This document shows positions 50,876 to 60,038 of a DNA stretch of 64,000 bases, piece by piece. The notes under the pieces are model-generated. The model saw nothing but the letters and a program-made list of their open reading frames with translations. It did not search any database and had not been told where the DNA came from. The translations under genes were made by a program, and so were the position numbers. How positions within the stretch are numbered: the stretch's first letter is position 1; every line of letters starts with the position of its first letter. Source of the stretch: Streptomyces sp. Sge12 (lineage in GTDB: Bacteria > Actinomycetota > Actinomycetes > Streptomycetales > Streptomycetaceae); the NCBI RefSeq assembly GCF_002080455.1, contig NZ_CP020555.1, positions 930,001-994,000 on the forward strand. The letters run 5' to 3'.

Positions 50876-52126
50876 CTACGCATCCGCCGCGCTCCCGAGT
50901 CGACCCGGACCCTCCGGACCCGCCATGACGGGGAGCTCACGCAGGGCGTGAAATCGGAAGGTGGTGGTCCACACGAGCTGCTCGGCGGGAGCCGCAAGCC
51001 GGAGTCCGGGAAGCCTGCGCAGCAGGGCGGCGAGGGCGAGGGTGATCTGCATACGGGCCAAGGGCGCGCCGAGACAGTAGTGGAGCCCGTGACCGAGGGC
51101 GAGGTGGCCCTGATCCGGACGGGTGATGTCGAATTCCTCGGCGACGGCGTACCGGGCGGGGTCCCGGTGGGCGGAGGCCAGCAGGAAGAGCACGGTGTCC
51201 CCCGCCGGAATCCCCACCCCGCCGATCTCCATCTCCTCCGTGGCGAAACGGCGGATGGCGGTCTGGTTGGGATGGGCGTACCGGAACAGTTCCTCGACCG
51301 CCTGCGGGAGCAGCTCGGGGCGGCTTCGCAGAGCGGCCAGCTGGTCGGGGTGCGTCAAGAGGGTGAACAGGCCGTTGCTGATCATGTGCTGGACGTTCTC
51401 GCTGCCGGCCATCAGGGTGAGGAAGGCCAGGGAGACCAGCTCGTTCTCCGTCAGCCGGTCCTCCGCGTCGCGCGCCGCGATCAGGCCGGAGAGGATGTCG
51501 TCGCCCGGATCGCCGCGCCGGCGGGCGACGAGGTCAACGAGGTAGCGGTGGATGTGCCCGATCGCATCCCTGAGGCTCTCGTGGCCGGACGGGGCCAGCA
51601 TGGTGGCGACCCAGCCGGAGAACCGCTCCTGTTCGACCTGCGGGACGACGAAGAGGTCCCCGATGACCTGCAGCGGCAACGGCTTGGCGAATTCCGCGAC
51701 CACATCGGCACGGCCGTCGCGGTCGATCTGCTCCACCACCCGGTCGAGGAGGGCATCGATCGCGCTCTGGAGGCTGTCCCGCAGTCCCTCGACATGTCGG
51801 GGGGTGAACCCCTGGGAGACGAGCCGGCGAAGCCGCAGGTGATCCTCCGCGTCCATGTTCAGGAGGTTCTCATCGAGCGCCGGAGGAAGGGAGAAACCCT
51901 TGAAACCGGCCCCGGAATGGCGCTTGTTGACCGACAGCCGGGAGTCGGCAAGCCCGCTGCGGACATCGGCCTCACGGGTGACCAGCCACACGGGCGAGCC
52001 GTCGGGGAGCGCGACCCGGTGCACGGACCCTTCCTCGCGGAGCCGTGCGTATACGGCGTGGGGATCGGCCTCGAAATCCTGCCCGAACGGCTGCGGAAGG
52101 GGGGTCACTTCGCTGGTGCGAGTCAT
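50876..52126 (-). CDS. Cytochrome P450 (CYP107/105-like)
   Basis: Encodes 416 aa, the usual soluble bacterial length. The haem loop is LALGHGLHYCLGAPLARMQ with ligand Cys351; Leu replaces the usual Phe at the start. The ExxR is in EELFRYAHP/RRFATEE. The I-helix reads LMAGSENVQHM, with Asn where most P450s have the proton-relay Thr. ATG 52126 opens MTRTSEVTPLPQPF. It needs ferredoxin partners not encoded here. It could tailor a natural product, but no pathway is adjacent. Confidence 0.92.
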   Translation of the reverse strand: MTRTSEVTPLPQPFGQDFEADPHAVYARLREEGSVHRVALPDGSPVWLVTREADVRSGLADSRLSVNKRHSGAGFKGFSLPPALDENLLNMDAEDHLRLRRLVSQGFTPRHVEGLRDSLQSAIDALLDRVVEQIDRDGRADVVAEFAKPLPLQVIGDLFVVPQVEQERFSGWVATMLAPSGHESLRDAIGHIHRYLVDLVARRRGDPGDDILSGLIAARDAEDRLTENELVSLAFLTLMAGSENVQHMISNGLFTLLTHPDQLAALRSRPELLPQAVEELFRYAHPNQTAIRRFATEEMEIGGVGIPAGDTVLFLLASAHRDPARYAVAEEFDITRPDQGHLALGHGLHYCLGAPLARMQITLALAALLRRLPGLRLAAPAEQLVWTTTFRFHALRELPVMAGPEGPGRLGSAADA

Positions 52127-52338
52127 TGGGTTTCCTTGATCGTGATCATGTCAGCCGATCATCCTACGAGACCTCGGCGGCCCGGTACGTGAAGGGCGAC
52201 AGGACCGCGTCGGGCCGGGGGGACAGGTTGCCGGAGGCACCCTTGTCGGGTCTCCGCAAGGGCCTCGCTTGACTGGTGGTCGGCGCGACAGGTAGGGAGA
52301 GGCTGTTCATTGCGCAAGGTGTGAAATATGGGGGACAT

Positions 52339-53739
52339 ATGAAGCCGCTCGAAACGGGCGATCCCACCTCGCTCGGCGACGGCCGCTACCGGCTGGTGGG
52401 ACGGCTCGGCCAGGGGGGCATGGGCGTGGTCTACCTGGGGCGCTCCCAGTCCGGCCGTGCGGTCGCCGTCAAGGTCGTACGCCCCGAGCTGAGCACCGAG
52501 CCCGGGTTCAGGCGCAGGTTCGCCGACGAGGTCGCGGCCGCGCGGCGGGTCGGCGGCTTCCACACCGCGCCGGTGGTCGACGCCGACCCGGACGGGGAGC
52601 CGGCCTGGCTGGTGACGGCCTTCGTGCCCGGTCCCACCCTGCAAGCGGTACTGGCGCGCGTCGGAGCGCTGCCCCTGGACACGCTCACCGTACTGGCCGC
52701 CGGCCTTGCCGAGGCCCTGGAGGCGATCCACCGCGCAGGGGTCATCCACCGCGATCTCAAGCCCGCGAACATCATCGTCGCGGAGGACGGACCGCGCGTC
52801 ATCGACTTCGGCATCGCGCGCGCCCTGGACGGAACGTCGCTGACACAGACCGGCCTCCAGGTCGGCACGCCGGGATTCCTGGCACCCGAGCAGCTCACCG
52901 GCGGTGGCGTGCTCACCCCCGCGGTCGACATGTTCGCTCTGGGGGTGGTGCTCACCCAGGCGGCGGGCGGCGCCCCCTTCGGCGACGGCCCGTCCGCGGC
53001 CAGGCACTTCAAGGTGGTGTACGAGGAGCCGGACCTCACCGCGGTGCCCGAGGAACTCCGCGCAGCCATCGGTGCCTGCCTGTCCAAGGACCCGGCGGCA
53101 CGGCCCACCCCGACCGCCTTCCTCGGTACCCTCACCGTCCGCCACCCGGACGGTGACTCCTGGCTGCCCGAGGCGGTGTCGGGACGCCGCCACGGAGAAG
53201 CCCGTGCAGCTCATCGCCGGGGGCGCATGCGACACCCTGCCCCAGTGGTCCCCCGACCGCAGGTCGTTCGCGTTCACCCGCAGCACCTCCGAGGGCACGG
53301 CCGTCTGGACCGCCAACGCCGACGGCTCCAACGCCCGGCGGATCACCTCCGTCGCCGGCGGCCGGGTGTCCTGGTCGCCGGACGGCAGCCGGCTGGCCGT
53401 ACTGCGCATGAAGGACGGCGTACAGCAGCTGTTCGTGGTCGGCGTCGCCGACGGCTCGGCCCGCCAGCTCACCTCCGGCGGGGGCCAGGTCGAGGATCCC
53501 GCGTGGTCGCCGGACGGCAAGAGCATCGCGGTCTGCCTGCAGACGGGGCCCGAGAACTGGCAGATCCACCTGGTCGACCCCGCCGACCCGAACCGGGCCC
53601 CGCAGCAGGTGACCCGGCTGCCCCATCCGGCACTCGACCCGGTGTGGTCACCCGACGGCACCACCTTCGCCTACACGGCAGGGACCTACGGCACGAAGAC
53701 TCAGGGCGACATCCGCCTCGTGGACGCCGACGGCAGTGA
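52339..53739 (+). CDS. Serine/threonine protein kinase, frameshifted after the kinase domain
   Basis: ATG 52339 follows GGGGGACAT. Residues about 12-275 are a complete Hanks kinase: GQGGMGVVYLG, the Lys in AVAVKVV, HRDLKPANIIV, DFGIARA, and GTPGFLAPEQ. After SWLPEAVSGRR (base about 53190) the frame runs into Arg/His/Pro-rich noise up to 53739. A WD40/TolB-type propeller continues in the next frame. In related proteins kinase and propeller are one chain. The kinase lacks any membrane segment here. Confidence 0.82.
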   Translation: MKPLETGDPTSLGDGRYRLVGRLGQGGMGVVYLGRSQSGRAVAVKVVRPELSTEPGFRRRFADEVAAARRVGGFHTAPVVDADPDGEPAWLVTAFVPGPTLQAVLARVGALPLDTLTVLAAGLAEALEAIHRAGVIHRDLKPANIIVAEDGPRVIDFGIARALDGTSLTQTGLQVGTPGFLAPEQLTGGGVLTPAVDMFALGVVLTQAAGGAPFGDGPSAARHFKVVYEEPDLTAVPEELRAAIGACLSKDPAARPTPTAFLGTLTVRHPDGDSWLPEAVSGRRHGEARAAHRRGRMRHPAPVVPRPQVVRVHPQHLRGHGRLDRQRRRLQRPADHLRRRRPGVLVAGRQPAGRTAHEGRRTAAVRGRRRRRLGPPAHLRRGPGRGSRVVAGRQEHRGLPADGARELADPPGRPRRPEPGPAAGDPAAPSGTRPGVVTRRHHLRLHGRDLRHEDSGRHPPRGRRRQ

Positions 53740-53926
53740 CGATCGTGAACTGGTCGCCACCGACGCCCATGAGATGGACCCCTCCTGGTCCGCCGACGGC
53801 ACCTGGGTGGCCTTCGTCCGCGGCCCGTACGAGAAGCCCGCGATCTGGGCCGTGCGCGCGGACAAGACCGGCGAACGGACGCTCACCACCGGCGCCGCCA
53901 CCGAGGGGCATCCCGCCTGGCACTGA
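53192..53926 (+). pseudogene. PD40/TolB-type beta-propeller domain, cut off by frameshift
   Basis: In frame +2 relative to the kinase, the sequence from KPVQLIAGGACDTLPQWSPD onward has five WSPDG-type blades (WSPDRRSFAFTR, WSPDGSRLAVLR, WSPDGKSIAVC, WSPDGTTFAYTA, WSADGTWVAFVR) and ends EGHPAWH. There is no good start codon or ribosome site, so it is probably the C-terminal part of the kinase gene separated by a one-base insertion (or two-base loss) near 53161-53200. Sequencing error is an alternative. Confidence 0.78.
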
Positions 53927-53971
53927 CCCCCGTCGCGACGGCGCCGCGCGCAGCAGTGGCCGCACCTCGCC

Positions 53972-55864
53972 TCACCCCGCCGGCTGTGAGCGGCGCGGGG
54001 CGGGTAGCGGCAGGGAGAACCAGACCGCCTTGCCGTCCGCCGTCGGTAGCGTGCCCCAGGAACTGGCGAGGGAGTCGACGAGGAGCAGGCCTCGGCCCGA
54101 TTCCGCGTCCGGGGCGGCGAAGCGGGCCTGCGGAAGCACCGGGCTCGCGTCACAGACCTCGACACCCAGCTCCCGGCCGGCCTGCCGCATCCGCAGCCGT
54201 ACGGGTCCGCTGCCGTGGCGCACCGCGTTGGAGAGCAGCTCGGAGGCCAGCAGACAGGCCGTCTCGCGCAGCTGCTCGTCGTCCTTGCCCCACTCCTCCA
54301 GGGTGGCGCGCAGGAAGCGCCGGCCCGCGGCCACGCTGCTCGGGGCGGCGTCCAGGACGAGGGTCCGCGCGGTGGCAGGGGTCGAGGGGATGCGCACGAG
54401 GAGCAGGGTGACGTCGTCCGCATTGTCGTCGGCGTCCGGCAGCAGGTCCGTCAGCAACCGGTCCGCGGCGGCTTCCAGGGATCCGGTCGACGCGAGGGCC
54501 TTCTCCAGCGCCGCGGCGAGCCCGTCGACCTGCCGTTCGATGTCGCTGCCCGGTGTCTCCACCAGCCCGTCCGTGTAGAGCGCCAGTACCGAGCCCGGTG
54601 CGACCGCGTGGCGGCTCTCGTGGTGGGGAACCTCACCGACGCCGAGCGGCACGCTCACCTCGACCGGCAACCGGCTCACCTCGCCGCCGGGATCGGCCAG
54701 CAGGACCGGCAGGTGTCCGGCCGAACACACCGTGATCTCGGCCGCGTCCGCGTCCACGACGAGGTAGCAGCAGGTGACGAACTGGTCCGGGAGTTCACTC
54801 ACCACCGCGTCGAGGGCACGCATCAGCTGCCAGGGCGGCATCCCGGTCTTCGCCAGCGCGTGGGAGGCGGAGCGCAGTTGTCCCATGACGGCGGCGGCGT
54901 CCAGTCCGCGCCCCATCACGTCGCCGATCATCACGCCGACCCGGCCGCCGCCCAGCGGGATCAGGTCGAACCAGTCCCCGCCCACCCCGGCGCCCTGGCG
55001 GGCCGGGAAGTAGCGGCTCGCAGTCGGCATTCCCGGCACGTCCGGCGGTGAACCCATGAGGCTGCGCTGGAGGGTGAGAGCGACGTGGCGCTGCTGCTCG
55101 TAGAGCCGGGCGAGCATCTCCTCGGCGGCCTTGCGTTCGGTGACGTCGCGGATGGCCGCGGAGACGAGCGTCCCGTCGGGGGTCTCCAGGGGACTCAGGC
55201 TGATCTCCACGGGGAACTCGCGCCCGTCCCGGCACAGCCCGTACAGCTCCAGCCCCGCCCCCATGGGTCTGACCTGCCGGTTGACGAAGTAGCCGGCGCG
55301 GAAGTCGGAGTGGTTGCCGCGGAACCGGTGGGGTACGAGCACCTCGACGGGCCGCCCCAGCAGGTCCTCGCGCGCGTACGCGAAGAGTGCCTCGGTCTGG
55401 GCGTTGACCAGCTGGATGATGCCCCTCTCGTCGACGATCACCATCGCGTCGGGGGCCGCCTCCAGCAGGGCCCGGAAGCGCTCCTCAGCCGCCCGGCGCT
55501 CGCTGACGTCCCGGACGGCGGCCGAGATCAGCAGCCCTTCGGGGGTCTCCAGCGGGCTCAGGCTGATCTCCACGGGGAACTCTCGCCCGTCGCGGCGCAG
55601 GCCGTACAGCTCCAGTCCCGCCCCCATCGGGCGGACCTGGCGGCTGGCCGCGTAGCCGAGCCGGTGGCTCGGGTGCTGACCGCGGAACCGCTCGGGCACC
55701 AGCACGTCGATGGGGCGCCCCAGGAGTTCCTGGCGCGGGTAGCCGAACAGGGCCTCGGTCTGGGCATTGACCAGGCGGATCACCCCGGCGTCGTCCACGA
55801 TCACCATCGCGTCCGGTGCCGCTTCCAACAGGGCCCTGAAGGGCTCTTCGGTCGTCGCTGCCAT
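53972..55864 (-). CDS. PAS-PAS-SpoIIE-HATPase phosphatase/kinase
   Basis: Encodes 630 aa from ATG 55864. About 7-125 and 129-248 are two PAS domains that are nearly the same (both [16 protein letters not shown] and [24 protein letters not shown]), a recent internal duplication. About 280-480 is a SpoIIE domain ([53 protein letters not shown]). About 500-625 is an RsbW-type HATPase ([36 protein letters not shown]). It could both dephosphorylate and phosphorylate partner STAS proteins. No STAS gene is adjacent. Confidence 0.92.
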   Translation of the reverse strand: MAATTEEPFRALLEAAPDAMVIVDDAGVIRLVNAQTEALFGYPRQELLGRPIDVLVPERFRGQHPSHRLGYAASRQVRPMGAGLELYGLRRDGREFPVEISLSPLETPEGLLISAAVRDVSERRAAEERFRALLEAAPDAMVIVDERGIIQLVNAQTEALFAYAREDLLGRPVEVLVPHRFRGNHSDFRAGYFVNRQVRPMGAGLELYGLCRDGREFPVEISLSPLETPDGTLVSAAIRDVTERKAAEEMLARLYEQQRHVALTLQRSLMGSPPDVPGMPTASRYFPARQGAGVGGDWFDLIPLGGGRVGVMIGDVMGRGLDAAAVMGQLRSASHALAKTGMPPWQLMRALDAVVSELPDQFVTCCYLVVDADAAEITVCSAGHLPVLLADPGGEVSRLPVEVSVPLGVGEVPHHESRHAVAPGSVLALYTDGLVETPGSDIERQVDGLAAALEKALASTGSLEAAADRLLTDLLPDADDNADDVTLLLVRIPSTPATARTLVLDAAPSSVAAGRRFLRATLEEWGKDDEQLRETACLLASELLSNAVRHGSGPVRLRMRQAGRELGVEVCDASPVLPQARFAAPDAESGRGLLLVDSLASSWGTLPTADGKAVWFSLPLPAPRRSQPAG

Positions 55865-56045
55865 GCTGCGCCTCGCACTCGCCGGATCCCGCAGAGGGCA
55901 ACATCCGACCACGGGGCCGAAAACCGCACTCCGGGTTGACCGAAACCCATCCACAATTGACCGGCTGCGAACGGGCCCACTGTATGCCTCCGGGACCGCC
56001 CGGGGGCGCCGGCGCCGCCTTTTGAACCCCTGTGGATCGTTCGGT

Positions 56046-56588
56046 TCAGCGGCTCAGCGCATCGATCTCCGCGAGGTCCTCCTCGGACAGCGGTCCCCCG
56101 TGCAGCGCGTCGAGGTTCTGGTCCAGTTGGTCCACGCTGCTCGCGCCGATGATCACCGACACCACTCGGGGGTCGCGCAGCACCCACGAGATCGCCAGGT
56201 GCGAAAGGCTCTGTCCGCGCCGCTCGGCCAGTTCGCCCAGGCCCCGCAGTTGCGCAAGTTTGGCGCCGGTCAGCGCCTCTTCCTTGAGGAAGTGCCCGAC
56301 CGACATCCGTGAACCGGCGGGCACCTCGCCGGCGAGGTAGCGATCCGTCAGAAGGCCCTGGGCGAGCGGCGAGTAGGCGATCAGGCCGGTTCCGGTGTCG
56401 CCCACCGCGTCCAGCAGTCCGTCCTCGGGCGTGCGGTCGAGGATCGAGTAGCGGGCCTGGTTCAGCAGTACCGGTACGCCGAGCTCGCGCAGGATCGCCA
56501 CCGCCTCACGATGCTGCTCGGCCGGGTAGTTGGAGATTGCGGCGTACAGCGCCCTACCGGAGCCCACCGCCGTGTGCAGCGCCCCCAT
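56046..56588 (-). pseudogene. C-terminal remnant of an aldo/keto reductase
   Basis: About 180 residues match the C-terminal half of KCNAB/YghZ-type aldo/keto reductases: MGALHTAVGSGRALYAAISN, YPAEQHREAVAILRELGVPV, LLNQARYSILDR, IAYSPLAQGLLTDRYLAGEV, LAISWVLRDPRVVSVIIGAS. The N-terminal half with the catalytic Asp/Tyr/Lys/His is absent. Its place is taken by the end of the regulator gene at 56623. It is a deletion remnant, not an active enzyme. Confidence 0.85.
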
Positions 56589-56622
56589 GGTGCGTGATCC
56601 CGCCACGGTGGCGCGGGGGCGG

Positions 56623-57573
56623 TCACCGCCGGCTTGGTCGGCGGCGGGGAGCCGGGGCGGGCTGCGCGCTGCCACCGGGCACCTCGGGGTGCCGGGCCCG
56701 GGCAGCAGGCAGAGCGTGCAGACCGGGGCCGCCGAGGGTGCCGGCGCGATCGGCCATCAGTGCGCGCAGACACGCCTCGGCCGCCGTGTCGGCCGGCGTG
56801 AGGACGATCAGGGACTGTCCGGCCCCGTCCAGGGTGGCCAGTGTGTCGTAGTGGACGGTCAGCTCGCCGACTGCGGGATGGCTGATGCGCTTGGTGCCGT
56901 GAGCGCGCTGCCTGACCGTGTGGTCGTCCCACCAGAGGGCGAACTCCGCCACCGTCGAGCGCAGTTCCCCGATCACTTCGAGCAGCCGTGGTTCGTCGGG
57001 GTGGCGTGCGAGCGTGGCGCGCAGGTTGCCCACGGTCTCGCGGGCGACCCGGGCCCAGTCCAATTGCATCTCCCGCATGCGGGGCGACAGGAACAGCATC
57101 CGGGCCGTGTTGTCGGCGACGCCGGAGCCGAAGCCCTCGCCGAACAGCGCGGCCGCGGCGCTGTTGTGAGCCAGGACGTCGAACCTGAAGTCGACGAGGT
57201 AGGCGGGCAGGAGCGGCATTCCGTCCATCAGTACGCGCAGCGACTCGCTCACCGGCAGGCACTCGGGGCGGGCCACCGGCGCCTCGCCCCGGGCGATCAC
57301 GTGCAGGTGCCGGTGTTCGGCGGGCGACAGCCGCAGCGCCCGGGCGAGGCCGTCGAGCACCGCGGCGCCGGGCGCGCTCGCCCGCCCCTGCTCCAGCCGG
57401 ATGTACCACTCGACGCTGACGGCAGCGAGCTGGGCGACCTCCTGCCGCCGCAGACCCGGCGTACGGCGACGTCCCTGGTCCGCCAGTCCCACCTGCTCCG
57501 GCCGCAGCCGCTCCCGCATGGCCCGCAGGAACTGCGCCAGCTCCTCGTTTCGCCCTGTTCGTATATGCACCAC
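56623..57573 (-). CDS. Helix-turn-helix regulator with MmyB-like ligand-binding domain
   Basis: Encodes 316 aa from one of two tandem GTG codons (57573/57570). The HTH is LAQFLRAMRERLRPEQVGLA, TPGLRRQEVAQLAAVSVEWY, IRLEQGR. The C-terminal domain has the MmyB pattern (YLVDFRFDVLAHNSAAAALF, LFLSPRMREMQLDWARVARE, FALWWDDHTVRQRAHGTKRI, HPAVGELTVHYDTL). These regulators often sit beside the short-chain or aldo/keto reductases they control. Here that neighbour is a remnant, so the target may be lost. The last 40 residues are Pro/Arg-rich and may be a run-on caused by the same deletion. Confidence 0.88.
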   Translation of the reverse strand: MVHIRTGRNEELAQFLRAMRERLRPEQVGLADQGRRRTPGLRRQEVAQLAAVSVEWYIRLEQGRASAPGAAVLDGLARALRLSPAEHRHLHVIARGEAPVARPECLPVSESLRVLMDGMPLLPAYLVDFRFDVLAHNSAAAALFGEGFGSGVADNTARMLFLSPRMREMQLDWARVARETVGNLRATLARHPDEPRLLEVIGELRSTVAEFALWWDDHTVRQRAHGTKRISHPAVGELTVHYDTLATLDGAGQSLIVLTPADTAAEACLRALMADRAGTLGGPGLHALPAARARHPEVPGGSAQPAPAPRRRPSRR

Positions 57574-57709
57574 GCCCCATCATCGCCCCGTACCGCAGCT
57601 CCCTGTCCACTGCGGAAGGTGGTACGGCGGGTACCAGCATCCGGAGGGCCTTCCCGCCTGCCCGCGCGCTCGGGAACATCGGTTCACCACCGATCTTCAG
57701 GAGGATCCG

Positions 57710-58315
57710 ATGAAGAAGTCCCCGCTCACCACCACCGGGGTAGCCGTGGCCGTGGCCGTGCCCGAGGCAGCCGCGCCCGCCACTCCCCCGATCGACCCTT
57801 CGGAGTACGGATACGGCAAGGTCCGCAGCGGTGTGCCCGCCTCGGCGGAACGCTTCACGGTGACCAGCCCCGATGTGCGCGACGGCGAGGCGCTCCCGGC
57901 CGAGACTTGGGCCGACGCCTTCGGCTGCACCGGCGAGAACCGACAGCCCCGGCTGTCGTGGAGTGGCGCTCCGCAGGCCACCCGCAGCTACGCGATCACC
58001 ATGTTCGACCCCGACGCGCCCACCGGAGCCGGATTCTGGCACTGGCTCGTCCGGGACGTCCCCGCCGGCCACACCGGCCTGGACACCGGGCTGCCGGCCG
58101 GCGCGGTGAGCGGCGTCAACGACTCAGGAAATGCGGGCTATCTGGGGCCCTGCCCGCCCATCGGCGACCTCACCCACCACTACGAGATCACCGTGTACGC
58201 ACTCGACGTACCCACCCTCGGCCTGCCCGCGTCCACGCCGCCGACCATTGCCGCGTTCATGATGTCCCGCCACATCATCGGGTACGCCCGGATCACGGGC
58301 ACGGTCCGCCGCTGA
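57710..58315 (+). CDS. YbhB/YbcL-type PEBP (Raf-kinase-inhibitor-like) protein
   Basis: Encodes 201 aa. ATG 57710 follows AGGAGG. A short signal-like start (TTTGVAVAVAVPEAAAPA) precedes the PEBP domain: FTVTSPDVRDGEALP, GENRQPRLSWSGAPQATRSY, AITMFDPDAPTGAGFWHWLV and GYLGPCPPIGDLTHHYEITV. The anion-binding DPDAPTG and GPCPP.G...H motifs are intact. It is probably secreted or periplasmic-side. Divergent from the MmyB-type gene. Ligand unknown. Confidence 0.9.
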   Translation: MKKSPLTTTGVAVAVAVPEAAAPATPPIDPSEYGYGKVRSGVPASAERFTVTSPDVRDGEALPAETWADAFGCTGENRQPRLSWSGAPQATRSYAITMFDPDAPTGAGFWHWLVRDVPAGHTGLDTGLPAGAVSGVNDSGNAGYLGPCPPIGDLTHHYEITVYALDVPTLGLPASTPPTIAAFMMSRHIIGYARITGTVRR

Positions 58316-58336
58316 CGCCGGCCCGGACACCGCGTC

Positions 58337-58543
58337 TCAGCCGTCCCCGTCCGACACCCGGCGCAGCTCGATCCGCGCGTCGTGGCGGGACACCGGAACC
58401 GGGTCCGTCGTCCCGGGGGCGTCCCTCGCGGCGAGCGCGCGGCGGCTGACCATGTGGGGGGTGAGCCCTCGCCACTCGTAGGGGCCGAGGGCATGGGCCA
58501 CCGCGCCTACGCGGAGGTCCGTCAGGGATGCCGGGCGCACCAT
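58337..58543 (-). CDS. Small protein, unknown family
   Basis: Encodes 68 aa. The support is a near-ideal ribosome site (GGAGGGG, 4 bases before ATG 58543) and a plausible helical sequence, MVRPASLTDLRVGAVAHALG, PYEWRGLTPHMVSRRALAAR. There is no signal peptide or motif. It reads toward the PEBP gene. It could still be a chance frame. Confidence 0.45.
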   Translation of the reverse strand: MVRPASLTDLRVGAVAHALGPYEWRGLTPHMVSRRALAARDAPGTTDPVPVSRHDARIELRRVSDGDG

Positions 58544-58689
58544 TCGACCCCTCCGCGGTGTGGACGGTTCCCGTCGACGGCCTCTTCGGACCATCCGCGG
58601 TGGGTCCGCCCGCAGCCTGATGCCGATCCGGCGCCGACCAACGCATACGTCGCAGGTCAAGGCGCCGAGTCGGCCGTGAAGTCCGCAGC

Positions 58690-59202
58690 TCATGGCGTCA
58701 GTTCCCGCGCATCCAGCGGAAGCCGCCAGAAGTTGCGGCGGTGTACCGCCTCCAGCTCGGCCTGGAGCGGGGACGGCGGAACGGTCAGGACCGGGCAGGC
58801 GGCGTGCGCGAGGCAGTAGCGCGCCACCGAGGGGCGGACGAGGCGGCGGAGCGGGGTGCGGGAGCCGGTGCCCACCACCAGGAGGTCTTCGGAGCGGCGC
58901 GCGGTGTCCACGAGGGCTGCGCCGGGTGTCGCCCGTACGGTGAGGCCCGCCAGGGTGACGCCGGGTCCCGCAGCGCCGAACGCGCCGTCGAGTACCTCGC
59001 GCAGCCGTTCCACGGCCGCGGCCCGGCAGTCCGTCAGGGCCGTGACGTTGCAGGAGCTGCGGCTTCCGAGCTCACCTCCGGGAGCCTGCCAGGCCATGAC
59101 GGCCCACAACTCGGCGCCCCGCACCCGCGCTTCCGCGGCAGCCCGGTGCAGCGCGGACAGGCTTCCCGGAGTTCCGCTCACACCGACCACGACTCTGCGC
59201 AC
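58690..59202 (-). CDS. Universal stress protein (UspA family)
   Basis: Encodes 170 aa from GTG 59202, with GAGGAA upstream. The single Usp domain shows MRRVVVGVSGTPGSLSALHR, and the nucleotide loop VVGTGSRTPLRRLVRPSVAR followed by HAACPVLTVP. The GxGxxxxxxxxxxS pattern suggests ATP binding. The last 30 residues are an unusual extension (QAELEAVHRRNFWRLPLDAR). Stress role by family. Confidence 0.88.
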   Translation of the reverse strand: MRRVVVGVSGTPGSLSALHRAAAEARVRGAELWAVMAWQAPGGELGSRSSCNVTALTDCRAAAVERLREVLDGAFGAAGPGVTLAGLTVRATPGAALVDTARRSEDLLVVGTGSRTPLRRLVRPSVARYCLAHAACPVLTVPPSPLQAELEAVHRRNFWRLPLDARELTP

Positions 59203-59564
59203 GGCCGCATTCCTCTCTCCCGAGCCCCAGGGTTCCTACGACTCCGACTCCGACTCCGACTCCATGAAAGGGCCGGGGCGGCACCTGCGGCGGAATGCTG
59301 ATGCCTTTCTGACGCGGCCCCCGGACTTCATGACGCGCCCCTGACGCCGCCGGGCCTCGCATCCAGTGGCGCAGGCGCTGCACGCCACATCACGACACCC
59401 CGTCGGGACCGGTCCACGTCTTCCACGACGCCGCGCTCTTCTGGCAGCAGCTGGTTTCGTCGGGTACACGGCGCCGCCCTCAAGTGGCCGCTGGGTACGC
59501 GGACCGGGCGAACTGAGTACGTGACCCCATGCCGAGACCGCGGGGCGGGCGGTGCAATGGGGGT
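59203..59564. other. Intergenic region with a short tandem repeat
   Basis: A 6-base unit CGACTC is repeated four times at 59239-59262. The remaining bases hold no convincing gene. This region holds the promoter of the universal stress gene (minus) and probably that of the membrane-protein gene (plus). Confidence 0.5.
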
Positions 59565-59906
59565 GTGAAAGAGACTCCTGCCCTGGTACCTCCGGCCGAG
59601 CGCCCTCTGGACTCGCCGTGGTGGCTGGCCCCGGCCCTGTTCACCCTGGCGGCGATGCTGGGCGGTGCGTGGGGCTACCACTCCTCCCCGCTCATCCACG
59701 CCCCGTCGTGGCTGGCCCTGCCGTACCTCGTTCCGCTGGCCCTGGTGGCGGCTTCCTGGCGGCCTTCGGCCCACCGGGACACGAGAACCCGCGGCCTGGT
59801 CCTGGGCGGGGTCGGCGCCTTGATCTCCCTGGTCTACGCACACCTGGCCACCTTCGTGCTGTACACGGTGGCGATCGTGCTGTGGGCCTTCCAGGGTGGC
59901 GGCTGA
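59565..59906 (+). CDS. Small integral membrane protein
   Basis: Encodes 113 aa from GTG 59565, with GGGGGT upstream (ATG 59529 would add 12 residues). Three hydrophobic helices are visible: WWLAPALFTLAAMLGGAWGY, WLALPYLVPLALVAASW, GLVLGGVGALISLVYAHLAT/FVLYTVAIVLWAF. No family is recognised. Confidence 0.65.
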   Translation: MKETPALVPPAERPLDSPWWLAPALFTLAAMLGGAWGYHSSPLIHAPSWLALPYLVPLALVAASWRPSAHRDTRTRGLVLGGVGALISLVYAHLATFVLYTVAIVLWAFQGGG

Positions 59907-60038
59907 CCCCGGCCGGGCCGCACGCCCCGCCGTCCGGGCGGGCCGGCACCACCGCCCCAACCGGCGCCGACAGCCCCAGGCCCTGCGGCCTGTAGCTTGA
60001 CCTGCGAAAACTCAAAGAGTTCGTGGGGTGGGGGAATC

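Noticed and set aside
59239-59262. CGACTC x4 as a regulatory iteron
   Set aside because: Too few short units and no replication gene nearby; probably a simple-sequence tract.
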